Shown: positions 1 through 8,249 of the stretch, in pieces
Position numbering within the stretch: the stretch's first letter is position 1
Layout of the letters: the number at the start of each line of letters is the position of its first letter
NCBI GenBank assembly: GCA_030620125.1
Contig: JAUXFI010000029.1
Coordinates: 1-13,242 of the forward strand
Source: Anaerolineae bacterium
GTDB lineage: Bacteria > Chloroflexota > Anaerolineae > B4-G1
DNA length: 13,242 nt
Direction of reading: 5' to 3'
Position numbers and translations under genes: made by a program
The notes under the pieces: generated by a model
Databases searched by the model: none
Told to the model about the DNA's origin: nothing
The model's input: the letters and a program-made list of their open reading frames with translations, nothing else

Positions 1-3
1 AGG

Positions 4-228
4 TCAAGAGGACCTTCGCCGTCCAGTGATCGTCCCGTTGCCGGGTCTGTTCGTAACCTTTGCAAGGGTCTCATCCGCTCGCTCGTAGACGCGGTTTATT
101 GGCTCTAGCTCGTGCAATGATGCGTGATGGCCGGCGAAACTCGACACGTTCACGAGAAGGATGCCGAGAATGGAAAAGCCACGGAGGACGTCAATGACCT
201 CAATACGCTGGGGTTGCACAGGGGTCAT
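4..228 (-). CDS. N-terminal fragment of a DUF418 (YeiB-like) membrane protein, probably frameshifted
   Basis: The 74-residue product starts with the hallmark of the DUF418/YeiB family: RIEVIDVLRGFSILGILLVN at residues 8-27, where an Asp-x-Leu-Arg-Gly motif runs into the first membrane helix. Family members are usually some 350-420 residues with many helices, so a stop after 74 residues leaves only helix one. From about residue 54 the frame loses coding character (AGA, CGA and AGG codons). Another minus-strand frame is open from about position 60 to the window edge with GC-rich third positions, which suggests a frameshift near 55-65 and continuation beyond the window. The start codon overlaps the upstream kinase stop as ATGA and has no clear Shine-Dalgarno site, so translation is probably coupled. 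DUF418 proteins are poorly understood inner-membrane proteins, sometimes proposed to transport or acylate. Family assignment is fairly sure; whether the gene is broken is not settled. Confidence 0.55.
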   Translation of the reverse strand: MTPVQPQRIEVIDVLRGFSILGILLVNVSSFAGHHASLHELEPINRVYERADETLAKVTNRPGNGTITGRRRSS

Positions 229-1328
229 TGTGGGCGTTGCTTCGCGGGTAGGGTGAAGGAAAAGGTGCTCCCCTGGCCTACTTTACTTTCCACTCCCACC
301 TGCCCGCCGAGTTTCTCGACGATGCGCCGTGCAATAGACAGGCCAAGTCCCTGTCCCTCGGCGCGAGACTCGTCGAGTTGCGTGAATGGGGTGAACAAGC
401 GGGTTTGCTTCTCCGGCGGGATGCCAGCGCCATTATCGCGTACCCAGAAGCGTACGTTACCGTCCGCTTGCACTGTCGCGCCCAGTTCCACCCGGGGTGG
501 TTGACCGCCGTATTTGATGCCGTTGCTGATGTAGTTGACCCACACTCCTTCGACCCACGGCGCGTAGCCCAGCGCCAGCGGCCATGTCTCGGGCAAGATG
601 ACCTCGGCCTGGTGTTTCTCGATCTCGTAGGCCAGGCGCTGCTGCGCTTCGGCCACGATGCGCGTCATGTCCAGGGGCTCTGTCAAGACGTCCGTCATAC
701 GCGCTTCTGCCAGCAGGAGCAGCGCGTCAGTAATATCGCTCACCTTGTGCGCGCTTCGCGCAATTATCTGCAGGTAGTTTTGCAGTTCCTCTTCCGGCAT
801 TGTCGTGCAGTTCTCTTTCAGTGTCTCGGCAAAGCCCATGATGAGGGCCAGTGGGTTTTTGATGTCGTGGGCCACGGTGTGGGCAAAGGCGCCTAGTTCC
901 TCGTTGCGCGCTTGCAGTTCGGCGTTCAGTTGGTGCAGTTCCATCATGTCGCGAAAGCGGGCCATGGCGATGGTAATGGCCCGCTCCACCTCTCGCGCGT
1001 TGGAAGGCTTGACCAGGTAGGCCCCCGCACCGGCAGTGCTGGCCTGTTCGACCAGTTCTGGCGTTTCGTAGGCGGTCAGCATCACCACGGGCGTGGGGCA
1101 ACTTTCGTGGATGCATTGAGTGGCCTCGACGCCGCTCAGGTCAGGCATTTTGATGTCCATCAGGATGACGTCTGGCTGTAAGGACTGCGCCATCTCGACA
1201 GCCGCAAGCCCACTCGCTGCATGACCAGCAAGGGTGTACCCTGCTTCTTCCAATAGCCCCTTGATCATCTCGCCGACCATGTAGTCGTCCTCGGCGATCA
1301 GTACCCGAATGTTCCTTTGGTCGCTCAT
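225..1328 (-). CDS. Response regulator receiver-histidine kinase fusion (REC-HisKA-HATPase)
   Basis: This 367-residue soluble protein reverses the usual hybrid-kinase order. An N-terminal receiver domain (about 7-122) has acidic pair D14/D15, phosphoacceptor D58 in LMDIKMPD, T85 and K107. A helical linker (about 123-148) leads to a HisKA box with phosphorylatable H154 in HDIKNPL. The HATPase_c domain has its N box near N265-N269, G1 box DNGAGIP (298-304) and G2 box GQGLGLSIARRIVEKLGG (325-342). All key residues are present, so both the receiver and the kinase should be active. No membrane segment or DNA-binding domain is present. The likely role is an intermediate in a phosphorelay whose kinase output is set by receiver phosphorylation, plausibly by the kinase encoded just upstream (inference). 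The start overlaps the upstream stop as ATGA, with AGGGAG 8 nt before it. No partner output regulator is visible in the window. Confidence 0.93.
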   Translation of the reverse strand: MSDQRNIRVLIAEDDYMVGEMIKGLLEEAGYTLAGHAASGLAAVEMAQSLQPDVILMDIKMPDLSGVEATQCIHESCPTPVVMLTAYETPELVEQASTAGAGAYLVKPSNAREVERAITIAMARFRDMMELHQLNAELQARNEELGAFAHTVAHDIKNPLALIMGFAETLKENCTTMPEEELQNYLQIIARSAHKVSDITDALLLLAEARMTDVLTEPLDMTRIVAEAQQRLAYEIEKHQAEVILPETWPLALGYAPWVEGVWVNYISNGIKYGGQPPRVELGATVQADGNVRFWVRDNGAGIPPEKQTRLFTPFTQLDESRAEGQGLGLSIARRIVEKLGGQVGVESKVGQGSTFSFTLPAKQRPQ

Positions 1329-3250
1329 TCGCTGTTCTCCCTGACTAACCCCGCCTCGGCCTGGAAGTGGACTATCGCCACCGCGCCGCCATCGTTGCGC
1401 AGTGACAGTTCTCCGCGCAGGTTTTTGTGCACAATGTTCTGTATCACATCAAATCCCACGCTGCGTCGCTCTAGCCGCAATACGTCTTCTGGATAGCCCG
1501 GTCCGTCGTCTCGGAACTCGAATAGCACTCTGTCGTCTTCGAGAGTGATGTGGGCGCTGATGTGCGCAGTATCGCGCTCCTGCAAAGCGTGTTTGACGGT
1601 GTTGGTGGCCAGTTCGTTGATCACCAGCGCCAGGTCGTGTGCCTGGTTGGGCGTCACGCGCACCGGGGATGGGGTCATGTCCACAGACACGCGCTTGCCG
1701 CGCGGGAGCGTCTGCAGGGAGGAGCGGACGATCTGGCTTACCAGCTCGCTGAGTTGCAAGGGCGCCCACTCGGAGGCGGAGAGCAGACTGTGCACCGTGG
1801 CCATGCCCTGCACCCGGTTGACCAGGTCCTGTACGATGGATTGGTAAGCAGCCTGATCTTTTGTACCAGCGTACCGTCGTTCGGTGTAGTGCAGGCCGAT
1901 GATGGCGGAGAGGTTGTTCTTGACCCGGTGGTTGATCTCGTCGATCAGCACCGACCTGGTTTTAGCGTCCTGGCGTGCCTGTTGGTACAACTGCGCGTTC
2001 TCAATAGCGATAGCTGCGGTCGTGGCTAGCGACTCCACCAGCCTCATGTCTGTTGGCTGGAAGCGAGCTACTTTTGTGTCCACTACCTGGAGCGCGCCGA
2101 TCACGCCGCTGTGGTCGATCTCTGACTGCACCACCCGCAGCGGGACGGTGAGGATGGAGCGCAGTGATAGTCCTGTCTGCTCGTCTACGCCTTTGAAGTA
2201 ACGTTCGTCGGCACATGCATCTGGCACGATCAGGCTCTCGCCAGCGCGAACGACCCAGCCAGCAATTCCCTGCCCCGCCGACAATCGCCAGCCGCTCACG
2301 ATCTCCTTCTGGGGGCCAGTGGCCTGTCGGCAGACCAGTTCGTCTGTCTGCCGGTCAATCAGCCAGACCGAGCAGGCGGTCACGTCCAGCAGGCGGCGCG
2401 CCTCTTCCAGGATGGTGACGATCACCCGATCCAGGTCGAGGGTGGAGACGAGTGCCTGGCTCGCCTGATTGAGCAGTGTCAGTTCGCGGAGGTGTTGTTC
2501 CAACGCTTCCTCCGCTTTCACGCGGGCAATGGCGCTTCCTACTTGGGCGGCTGTTGTTTCGAGCGCGTCGCGAGCGAAAACGGGCACCTCGTCCAGAGTA
2601 TAGGAGGCGATGTTGAGACAAGCAATGACGCGGCCTTCGTGATGGATTGGAATGACGGCAATGGCGTGCAGGCCCTCATGATAGCAGGCTTCATCTATAC
2701 GCGTGTCCAACTCTCGATATTGGCTGTAGACTGGTTCGCCGGCCATGATCAGGCGCGCGTTATCCGAATTTGCCTCATAGTGTGATGCGCTGTTGACAAA
2801 ATCAGCCGGCAGCCCCTGGTGAGAGGCGAGGTCTATGCTTCCAGAAGCCTCGTCTACCAGGTAGACCCCGCCGCAATCCAACCCCGAGATGCGCATGGCA
2901 GCGTCAACGCATAGACAGAGTGCCTCATCTAAATCGGTGACAGCGTTCAGCGCCAAAGCGAGGGCGTGTTGGATGCGGTTCAAATCCTTCGCCCGCTCAC
3001 GCTCGGTGGTGTCGTGGATGAGCCTTGACACTGCAAAGAAACCGACGATAGCGATCAGTATCATTTCACTGGCCGCCTCACGCCAGTTCAGGGGAGTGCG
3101 TGGCGCTCCTAGCAGAAGGTGAGGGAGGTCCAGGATTTCATCCAGCCACACCAGAATGCAGAGCAGAATGAACATCTGGGCTATGTTCAGCCACGTTCTT
3201 CTGCCCGTAACCGATCTTGGCGCCCGTTTGCGCTTTGGGTTAATCTTCAT
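1325..3250 (-). CDS. Membrane-anchored sensor histidine kinase with two GAF domains (HisKA_2/HATPase)
   Basis: The product is 641 residues. Two hydrophobic segments (about 23-40 and 62-77), separated by a short loop, anchor it in the membrane behind a basic N-terminus. A helical region (about 80-105) leads to GAF domain 1 (about 107-240) and GAF domain 2 (about 268-420, with GQGIAGWVV at 327-334 and LTVPLRV at 367-373). The catalytic core is of the LuxQ-like HisKA_2 type: H441 lies in DEINHRVKNNLSAIIGLH. The ATPase domain shows NELATNTVKHA (545-555) and DDGPGYPED (581-589). GAF domains bind small ligands or chromophores, but no bilin-type cysteine motif is evident and the ligand cannot be named. 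With almost no extracytoplasmic sensor, it probably monitors an intracellular or membrane-diffusible signal. It is the first gene of the minus-strand operon, diverges from sucC, and overlaps the downstream receiver-kinase by ATGA. Confidence 0.93.
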   Translation of the reverse strand: MKINPKRKRAPRSVTGRRTWLNIAQMFILLCILVWLDEILDLPHLLLGAPRTPLNWREAASEMILIAIVGFFAVSRLIHDTTERERAKDLNRIQHALALALNAVTDLDEALCLCVDAAMRISGLDCGGVYLVDEASGSIDLASHQGLPADFVNSASHYEANSDNARLIMAGEPVYSQYRELDTRIDEACYHEGLHAIAVIPIHHEGRVIACLNIASYTLDEVPVFARDALETTAAQVGSAIARVKAEEALEQHLRELTLLNQASQALVSTLDLDRVIVTILEEARRLLDVTACSVWLIDRQTDELVCRQATGPQKEIVSGWRLSAGQGIAGWVVRAGESLIVPDACADERYFKGVDEQTGLSLRSILTVPLRVVQSEIDHSGVIGALQVVDTKVARFQPTDMRLVESLATTAAIAIENAQLYQQARQDAKTRSVLIDEINHRVKNNLSAIIGLHYTERRYAGTKDQAAYQSIVQDLVNRVQGMATVHSLLSASEWAPLQLSELVSQIVRSSLQTLPRGKRVSVDMTPSPVRVTPNQAHDLALVINELATNTVKHALQERDTAHISAHITLEDDRVLFEFRDDGPGYPEDVLRLERRSVGFDVIQNIVHKNLRGELSLRNDGGAVAIVHFQAEAGLVRENSE

Positions 3251-3279
3251 AGCTCGCTCATATTCCAGGATACATTATG

Positions 3280-3308
3280 AGTATAGTGCAATTCTGTGGG
3301 GAAGTCAA
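3280..3308 (-). promoter_or_regulatory. Sigma70-type promoter of the sensor kinase operon
   Basis: On the minus strand, -35 TTGACT (3303-3308) and -10 TATACT (3280-3285) are separated by exactly 17 bp, and each hexamer matches the sigma70 consensus at 5 of 6 positions. Transcription should start near 3273, giving a leader of roughly 20-25 nt before the ATG at 3250. Its -35 box lies 3 bp from the -35 box of the divergent sucC promoter. Confidence 0.7.
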
Positions 3309-3319
3309 CACTTGGCTTC
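3301..3319. promoter_or_regulatory. Dyad spanning both divergent -35 boxes (candidate operator)
   Basis: GAAGTCAACACTTGGCTTC is an inverted repeat of two 8-bp arms around CAC, with 7 of 8 positions symmetric. Part of the symmetry comes from the two opposed -35 hexamers (TTGACT and TTGGCT), but it extends 2 bp beyond each of them. A dimeric regulator bound here would cover both promoters. This is inference from symmetry; no known consensus was recognised. Confidence 0.35.
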
Positions 3320-3339
3320 TGTCCACGCTGTGGTATAAT
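3312..3339 (+). promoter_or_regulatory. Sigma70-type promoter of sucCD
   Basis: A perfect -10 TATAAT (3334-3339) is preceded, after a 16-bp spacer, by a -35-like TTGGCT (3312-3317; 4 of 6 to consensus). Transcription should start near 3346, leaving a leader of about 40 nt before the GTG start of sucC. The position of this promoter also argues against the longer sucC frame that opens at 3296. Confidence 0.65.
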
Positions 3340-3372
3340 CCTCGCCGTCGCTGCAAAACCATTATTTCAACC

Positions 3373-3378
3373 GGGAGG
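3373..3378 (+). promoter_or_regulatory. Ribosome binding site fixing the GTG start of sucC
   Basis: GGGAGG lies 7 nt upstream of the GTG at 3386. The start it selects gives the N-terminus MKLHEYQSK, typical of the SucC family. The in-frame ATG at 3296 would add 30 residues with no homology and lies upstream of the -35 box of the promoter at 3312-3339. Confidence 0.8.
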
Positions 3379-3385
3379 CAAGCGC

Positions 3386-4537
3386 GTGAAACTACACGAG
3401 TACCAGTCTAAGCGGCTGTTCGCCGCACACAGCGTGCCGATTCCGAGTGGGGACGTCGCCACTACGTCTGAGGAGGCGCGTCGCATCGCTGAGGAATTGG
3501 GTACGCCTGTCGTCGTCAAGTCTCAGGTGCTCGTCGGGGGGCGTGGCAAGGCCGGCGGTATCCGGCTGGCCCAGACCCCAGACGAGGCTGAAAGGGTAGC
3601 CGGGGAGATTCTGAGTCTGGAGATCAAAGGGTTGCCCGTGCGCAAGGTCCTGCTGGACGAGGCCGCCGACATCCGGCAGGAGATCTACCTGGGCATCGTC
3701 GTGGACCGCAACAATCGTCGGGCTGTGATGATGGCCTCTTCCGAGGGCGGCGTGGAGATCGAGGAGGTCGCCCGCACCAACCCTGATGCGATCAAGAAGG
3801 TGACCATTGACCCCTTCCTGGGCCTGCGCGGCTACCAGACGCTGGCGCTGGCCAAGGGCATCGGGCTGGCGGGCGAGCACTTTCGTGGGTTCGGCCGCAT
3901 CGCCCGCGGCCTGTACGAGGCTTTCCTGGCCTACGACGCTTCTCTGGCAGAGATCAACCCGCTCGTCGTCACTGGCGAAGGCAGCCTGTTGGCGGTGGAC
4001 GGCAAGATGGTGCTCGACGACAATGGCCTCTTCCGCCACCCCGACCTGGCAGAGATGCGGGATGTGGACGAGGAGACCCCGTCCGAGCGGGAGGCGCGCG
4101 AGGCTGGCCTGAGCTACGTCCAACTGGACGGCGAGATTGGCTGCATGGTCAACGGGGCGGGGCTGGCGATGGCGACGATGGACATCATCAAACACTTTGG
4201 CGGCGCTCCGGCTAACTTTCTCGACATCGGCGGCGGGGCCAAGGCCGAGCGAGTGACGACGGCGTTGCGTCTCATCCTGGCCGATCCGAACGTCAAGGCA
4301 GTGCTGTTCAATATTTTCGGCGGCATCACCCGCTGCGACGAGGTAGCCAAGGGCATCGTCACGGCTTTTGAGGAGGTCAAGCCTTCCGTCCCGTTGGTCG
4401 CCCGGCTGGTGGGGACGAACGAGGAAGAGGGGCGCGCGATCCTGGAGGCTTCGGGCTATCAGTTGATCACGGCGGCGACACTGGCCGGGGCGGCGCAAAA
4501 AGCAGTCGCCGCTGCCAGCGGCGAGTTAGGAGCATAG
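3386..4537 (+). CDS. sucC: Succinyl-CoA synthetase (ADP/GDP-forming) beta subunit
   Basis: This is the beta subunit of succinyl-CoA ligase, which with SucD interconverts succinyl-CoA + NDP + phosphate and succinate + CoA + NTP in the citric acid cycle (cytoplasm). The 383 residues match the family length of about 388. Seen in order: N-terminal MKLHEYQSK; an ATP-grasp nucleotide-binding loop [12 protein letters not shown] (48-59); the metal-binding AEINPLVV segment in the second half of the ATP-grasp fold; [20 protein letters not shown] at the start of the C-terminal ligase/flavodoxin-like domain; and [13 protein letters not shown], the loop binding the phosphate held by the phosphohistidine. 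The translation start is a GTG chosen by its ribosome binding site and by homology. sucD follows after 10 nt. Nucleotide preference (ATP or GTP) cannot be told by eye. Confidence 0.97.
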   Translation: MKLHEYQSKRLFAAHSVPIPSGDVATTSEEARRIAEELGTPVVVKSQVLVGGRGKAGGIRLAQTPDEAERVAGEILSLEIKGLPVRKVLLDEAADIRQEIYLGIVVDRNNRRAVMMASSEGGVEIEEVARTNPDAIKKVTIDPFLGLRGYQTLALAKGIGLAGEHFRGFGRIARGLYEAFLAYDASLAEINPLVVTGEGSLLAVDGKMVLDDNGLFRHPDLAEMRDVDEETPSEREAREAGLSYVQLDGEIGCMVNGAGLAMATMDIIKHFGGAPANFLDIGGGAKAERVTTALRLILADPNVKAVLFNIFGGITRCDEVAKGIVTAFEEVKPSVPLVARLVGTNEEEGRAILEASGYQLITAATLAGAAQKAVAAASGELGA

Positions 4538-4547
4538 GGGGACGACA

Positions 4548-5414
4548 ATGGCGATTCTGGTTGACAAGAACACCCGGCTGCTCGTGCAGGGCATCACTGG
4601 GCGCGAGGGCGAGTTCCACAGCTTACAGATGATCGAATATGGGACGCAGATCGTGGCGGGCGTCACTCCAGGCAAAGGCGGGCAGTGGGCCTGCGACGGC
4701 AAGGTGCCGGTCTTTGACACCGTCGTCGAGGCGGTGGCGGCGACCGAGGCGAATGTATCCGTCGTCTACGTCCCGGCCCGCTTCGCCGCTGACGCGATCC
4801 TGGAGGCGGCTGACGCTGGCATCCCGCTCGTCGTCTGCATCACCGAAGGTGTCCCCACGCTGGACATGATCCGCATCCGCGCCTATCTCGATCAGAAGGG
4901 TGCGCGGCTGGTGGGGCCCAATTGCCCTGGACTTCTCTCTCCCGGCGAGGCAAAGGTCGGCATTATGCCTGGCCACATTGCGATCCCTGGTCCTATGGGC
5001 GTCGTTTCGCGCTCCGGCACGCTGACCTACGAGGTCGTCTACGCGCTTACTATGCGGGGCATCGGTCAGACTACCTGCGTCGGCATCGGCGGCGATCCCA
5101 TCATCGGCACAACTTTTGTTGACGTGCTAGAGTTGTTTGAGGGCGATCCACTGACCGAGCAGGTAGTTCTCATCGGCGAAATCGGTGGCAGTGACGAGGA
5201 GCGGGCCGCGCAGTTCATCGCTGAACGGATGACCAAGCCGGTTACCGCTTTCATTGCGGGGCGGACCGCGCCGCCAGGAAAGCGCATGGGCCACGCTGGG
5301 GCCATCATCCAGGGCGGCACCGGCACCGCTGCGGAAAAGATCGCTGCGTTTGAGGCCGTTGGGGTGCGGGTGGCTGAGCATCCAGAGCAGATCCCTGAGA
5401 TGGTTGGCAGGTAA
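4548..5414 (+). CDS. sucD: Succinyl-CoA synthetase alpha subunit
   Basis: This is the alpha subunit of succinyl-CoA ligase; it binds CoA and carries the phosphohistidine intermediate. The 288 residues match the usual length of about 290. A Rossmann-type CoA-binding domain begins at [21 protein letters not shown] (1-21). [13 protein letters not shown] and CITEGVP follow. The ligase domain contains GPNCPGL (123-129), [10 protein letters not shown] (154-163), [10 protein letters not shown] (179-188) and the active-site segment [10 protein letters not shown], in which H249 is the expected phosphorylated histidine. The ATG is preceded by GGGGGA about 5 nt upstream, partly overlapping the end of sucC, so the two subunits are co-transcribed and made together. 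No other citric acid cycle genes are in the window. Confidence 0.97.
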   Translation: MAILVDKNTRLLVQGITGREGEFHSLQMIEYGTQIVAGVTPGKGGQWACDGKVPVFDTVVEAVAATEANVSVVYVPARFAADAILEAADAGIPLVVCITEGVPTLDMIRIRAYLDQKGARLVGPNCPGLLSPGEAKVGIMPGHIAIPGPMGVVSRSGTLTYEVVYALTMRGIGQTTCVGIGGDPIIGTTFVDVLELFEGDPLTEQVVLIGEIGGSDEERAAQFIAERMTKPVTAFIAGRTAPPGKRMGHAGAIIQGGTGTAAEKIAAFEAVGVRVAEHPEQIPEMVGR

Positions 5415-5440
5415 CAGTTAGCGCTCATTGGTGGGGGCGG

Positions 5441-8245
5441 ATGCGGCGAGGTCAGCCTTTCTGGAACCGGTTGGTTTTTGGTCGTTGGTCGTTGATCATC
5501 TTGGTTCTGGCGCTGGCTCTCGTCGCGGCTGCCCCTTTTCTCACCCGGCCCGGCCTTCCGCGTGAGACAGACGCCGAACTCCACGTCTACCGCGCCGCTG
5601 AGTTGGGTCACGCACTCCGTGCCGGTGTCCTCTATCCACGTTGGGCCCCCGACTTTTACTTCGGTTACGGCTACCCCATCTTTAATTACTACGCCCCGCT
5701 GACCTACTACCTGGCCAATCTGTTCGACCTGCTGCCGGGTGTGGACATCGTGGGCGGGGTCAAGGCGGTGTTCGTCCTGGGCTTCCTCGTCGCCTCGCTG
5801 GGGGCCTATCTCCTGGGGCGCGAGCTCTTCGGTCCGGTGGCCGGGGTGCTGGCTGCCGCGTCTTTCATCTTTGCCCCTTACGTCGTTTTCATTGACCCGC
5901 ACGCCCGTGGCGACCTGGCGGAACACTTTGCGGTCTGCCTGCTGCCGCTGGCCTTCTACACCTTCCGTCGCCTGATGAGCGGTTCGAAGGGCGGGGAGGG
6001 GGGGAGGGGGGCGCTGTTGGGGAGTGTGCTGGCATTGGCAGCAATCGTGTTCAGCCACAACCTGCTCGGCCTGGTAGCCGCCGGTCTGTTGCTGACCTAC
6101 TATGTCTGGGAGATCGTGTTCGGCACAGGGCGCAGCCGGGCGGGGTGGGGGGGGCTGGTCTTTGCCCTGGCTGCGGCCATCATTGCCTTCTTCTGGCTTC
6201 CGGCGTTGTTGGAGCGCGGGGCTATCAAGCTCGACGTTGTTGGTCCAGGCCACTTTGACTTTCACGAGCATTTCCTTTCGCTGGGTGAACTACTTGCCCC
6301 TTCACGTGTGCACGATATGGGCGCAACGGCCCCTCACTACCGGTACAACCTGGGCCTGGCGCAGTGGCTGCTGGCCCTCCCGGCGTTGGTTGCCCTTCTG
6401 CGTCTGAGAGATCAAAGCACTTTCGGTCAAACTACTCCCACACTCCCACACTCCCACACCCCTTTGCTCTACTTTGTCTTCGCCAGTCTCGGCCTGATCT
6501 TTTTGATGCTGCCTGCTTCTGTTGAGATTTGGGAATACGTCCCTGGTATGTCCTACCTCCAATTCCCGTGGCGGTTGCTGGGGCCGGCTAACTTGATGCT
6601 GGCCGTGTGTTTTGCGGGCGGTACCACCCTGCTGCCTGACCGGCGCTGGCGCAATCCGGTGCTGGCGGCTTGCTTGGCCGTGATCTTGCTGCTGGCGCTG
6701 CCGACACTCTATCCGCCGATGTGGCCTCCTGATTTTGGGCCTACAGCGCCCCTGGATATCATCGAGTGGGAGCAGCATAGCCTGGCGCTCGGCACGACCT
6801 CGACCGGCGACTTTGTGCCGGTGGGAGCGGCACTGGTGCCGATGCACCCTGAGTCAACGCTGATCGAGTCTTATGCGCGGGCCGGCCCGGTGGACAAGGT
6901 CAATCGTGCCACTCTACCCGATGGTGTTAACGTTGAAATCGTCGGGCACGGGCCGCTTCACGACCGCTTTGCCGTCTCTACGCCCAAGAAATTCAAGTTG
7001 CGCTTGTACACTTTCTACTTCCCAGGCTGGCGGGCCTACGTGGACGGTGAGGAAGTCGAGATTGAGGTGGCTGGCCCCGAGGGCTTTATCACACTGTGGG
7101 TGCAGGAAGGCGAACACGAGGTGTTGGTACGCTTGGAAGACACGCCGCCCCGTACGGCGGGCTGGATCATCTCGCTAGTTGGCCTGGTGATGCTAATCGT
7201 TGCCTTGGTGCTGATGCCCGCTCCCACACCCCCATACTCCCACACCCTCGCACTTTCCACTCCCCACTCTCTGCGCTGGCTAGGCGGAGCGCTTTTGTTA
7301 TTCGTGATATTCAAGGTTGTGGTGATAGACCCACGCGACGACTGGCAGCGCTACACCTCACCGCCAGGCCAGGCGTGGGCCGCCCAGCACGAGCTATGGG
7401 CCAACTTTGGGGGCCAGGTCGAGCTTTTGGGCTACGACTTGCCCCAGCCGCGCGTCCGTTCCGGCGAGACGTTCCCAGTTGTGCTCTACTGGCACGCCCT
7501 GACGTCTCTGGACGTGAATTACCAGTCTTTCGTGCACCTGGCTCGCCCGCTGGACATTCTGTGGGGTCAGGAGGATCAGCTTAACCCAGGTGGCCTACCA
7601 ACGACGCGCTGGCCGCTTGACAAATACGTGTGGGACGAGTACGAAATTCGCGTGTTGCCGGGGACGCCGCCGGGGGAATACGTGCTCAATGTGGGGCTCT
7701 ATTCGGAGGCTGGAGGGTACCGATTGCAGCGCTACGACGAGAGCGGGCAGATCGTCGGCGATGGTGCTGTGATTGCCTCCGTTGAGGTGGAGCGTCCGCG
7801 CCGCCAGCCCCAGGTGGCAGACCTGGGCATGACACGCGAGGTGATGGCGAAATTCCCGGAGGGTGGCGTCACACTCTTGGGATATGCCCAGCCTCACGGT
7901 CAGACGGCGCTGTCAGGTGCGTGGCCCATCACGCTTTTCTGGTGTGCTGACCGTGACCGCCCTGTTGCGCGCACCCGCGACCTGGTGCTGCTGGACACCG
8001 ATGGGCACGAGGTGTGGAGACTATCAGGAGCTCCAGTGGATGACTTTTATCCCTTTGAGGAGTGGCAGTCTGGAGAGATCGTGCGTGATCAGCTTTTGTT
8101 TGTCTTGGCGGAGCGACCGGTGGATCTGCAAGCTGGCGTGTACCGCTTTGGCGTGATGGTCAGCGCGGACGAGCTATTGACACCGGAAGGGACAAGCGAG
8201 CCTTTCGTGCCCCTGGGGACTGTGGAATTGCTGGCGGAGAAGTGA
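5441..8245 (+). CDS. Large multi-pass membrane protein, PTPS-related/YfhO-like, with two C-terminal beta-sandwich modules
   Basis: The 934-residue product has an N-terminal anchor (about 17-34), then an extracytoplasmic stretch [15 protein letters not shown] (41-55) and [19 protein letters not shown] (73-91). This stretch is typical of the '6-pyruvoyl-tetrahydropterin synthase-related' membrane family, GT-C-like proteins in which acidic residues of the first loop act in glycosyl transfer. Roughly ten helices follow up to residue 425, then an extracytoplasmic domain with a YfhO-like [15 protein letters not shown] (525-539). Two more helices lie at about 573-592 and 613-629. The tail has two related beta-sandwich modules: VELLGYDL to VGLYSEAGG (659-759) and VTLLGYAQ to RFGVMVSAD (810-910). 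It probably transfers or modifies surface glycans or lipids; the substrate is unknown. Despite the family name there is no sign of pterin synthesis. It starts 26 bp after sucD with a G-rich site close to the ATG, so read-through from the sucCD promoter is likely. Confidence 0.88.
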   Translation: MRRGQPFWNRLVFGRWSLIILVLALALVAAAPFLTRPGLPRETDAELHVYRAAELGHALRAGVLYPRWAPDFYFGYGYPIFNYYAPLTYYLANLFDLLPGVDIVGGVKAVFVLGFLVASLGAYLLGRELFGPVAGVLAAASFIFAPYVVFIDPHARGDLAEHFAVCLLPLAFYTFRRLMSGSKGGEGGRGALLGSVLALAAIVFSHNLLGLVAAGLLLTYYVWEIVFGTGRSRAGWGGLVFALAAAIIAFFWLPALLERGAIKLDVVGPGHFDFHEHFLSLGELLAPSRVHDMGATAPHYRYNLGLAQWLLALPALVALLRLRDQSTFGQTTPTLPHSHTPLLYFVFASLGLIFLMLPASVEIWEYVPGMSYLQFPWRLLGPANLMLAVCFAGGTTLLPDRRWRNPVLAACLAVILLLALPTLYPPMWPPDFGPTAPLDIIEWEQHSLALGTTSTGDFVPVGAALVPMHPESTLIESYARAGPVDKVNRATLPDGVNVEIVGHGPLHDRFAVSTPKKFKLRLYTFYFPGWRAYVDGEEVEIEVAGPEGFITLWVQEGEHEVLVRLEDTPPRTAGWIISLVGLVMLIVALVLMPAPTPPYSHTLALSTPHSLRWLGGALLLFVIFKVVVIDPRDDWQRYTSPPGQAWAAQHELWANFGGQVELLGYDLPQPRVRSGETFPVVLYWHALTSLDVNYQSFVHLARPLDILWGQEDQLNPGGLPTTRWPLDKYVWDEYEIRVLPGTPPGEYVLNVGLYSEAGGYRLQRYDESGQIVGDGAVIASVEVERPRRQPQVADLGMTREVMAKFPEGGVTLLGYAQPHGQTALSGAWPITLFWCADRDRPVARTRDLVLLDTDGHEVWRLSGAPVDDFYPFEEWQSGEIVRDQLLFVLAERPVDLQAGVYRFGVMVSADELLTPEGTSEPFVPLGTVELLAEK
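6434..6457 (+). repeat. Three perfect tandem copies of an 8-bp unit inside the membrane protein gene
   Basis: ACTCCCAC is repeated three times without error (6434-6441, 6442-6449, 6450-6457) and runs into ACCCC. Because 8 is not a multiple of 3, the three copies read as different residues, giving the low-complexity loop [11 protein letters not shown] (331-341) between two membrane segments. Three units add exactly 24 bp, so the reading frame is kept. Confidence 0.8.
7221..7266 (+). repeat. Degenerate copies of the same CTCCCACA repeat
   Basis: CTCCCACA occurs at 7221-7228 and again within ATACTCCCACACC (about 7234-7246), followed by CACTTTCCACTCCCC. It encodes the low-complexity [16 protein letters not shown] (595-610) between the last two membrane helices. 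Its likeness to the array near 6434 suggests a repeat family that settles in loops tolerating low-complexity sequence. Confidence 0.5.
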
Positions 8246-8249
8246 TAAC

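Noticed and set aside
284..300. ACTTTCCACTCCCAC resembling part of the repeat near 7252
   Set aside because: It encodes the conserved V-x-S-x-V-G region at the end of the kinase domain; a 13-bp match of low complexity in a window this size can be chance.
378..896. Plus-strand open frame opposite the receiver-kinase gene
   Set aside because: Composition reflects the codons of the clear kinase gene on the other strand; no domain or start context.
3296..3385. Upstream extension of sucC from an ATG at 3296
   Set aside because: It would add 30 residues unlike any SucC N-terminus and runs through the promoter; the GTG at 3386 has a good ribosome site and family-typical sequence.
3392..4498. Long minus-strand open frame opposite sucC
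   Set aside because: It mirrors sucC codon by codon, gives His/Arg/Gln-rich sequence, and has no ribosome site or homology signal.
5066..6271. Long minus-strand open frame (about 400 codons) opposite sucD and the membrane protein
   Set aside because: Its product is Gln/Pro/Arg-rich low-complexity sequence, with no recognisable domain, and it lies opposite two convincing genes; typical antisense shadow in GC-rich coding DNA.
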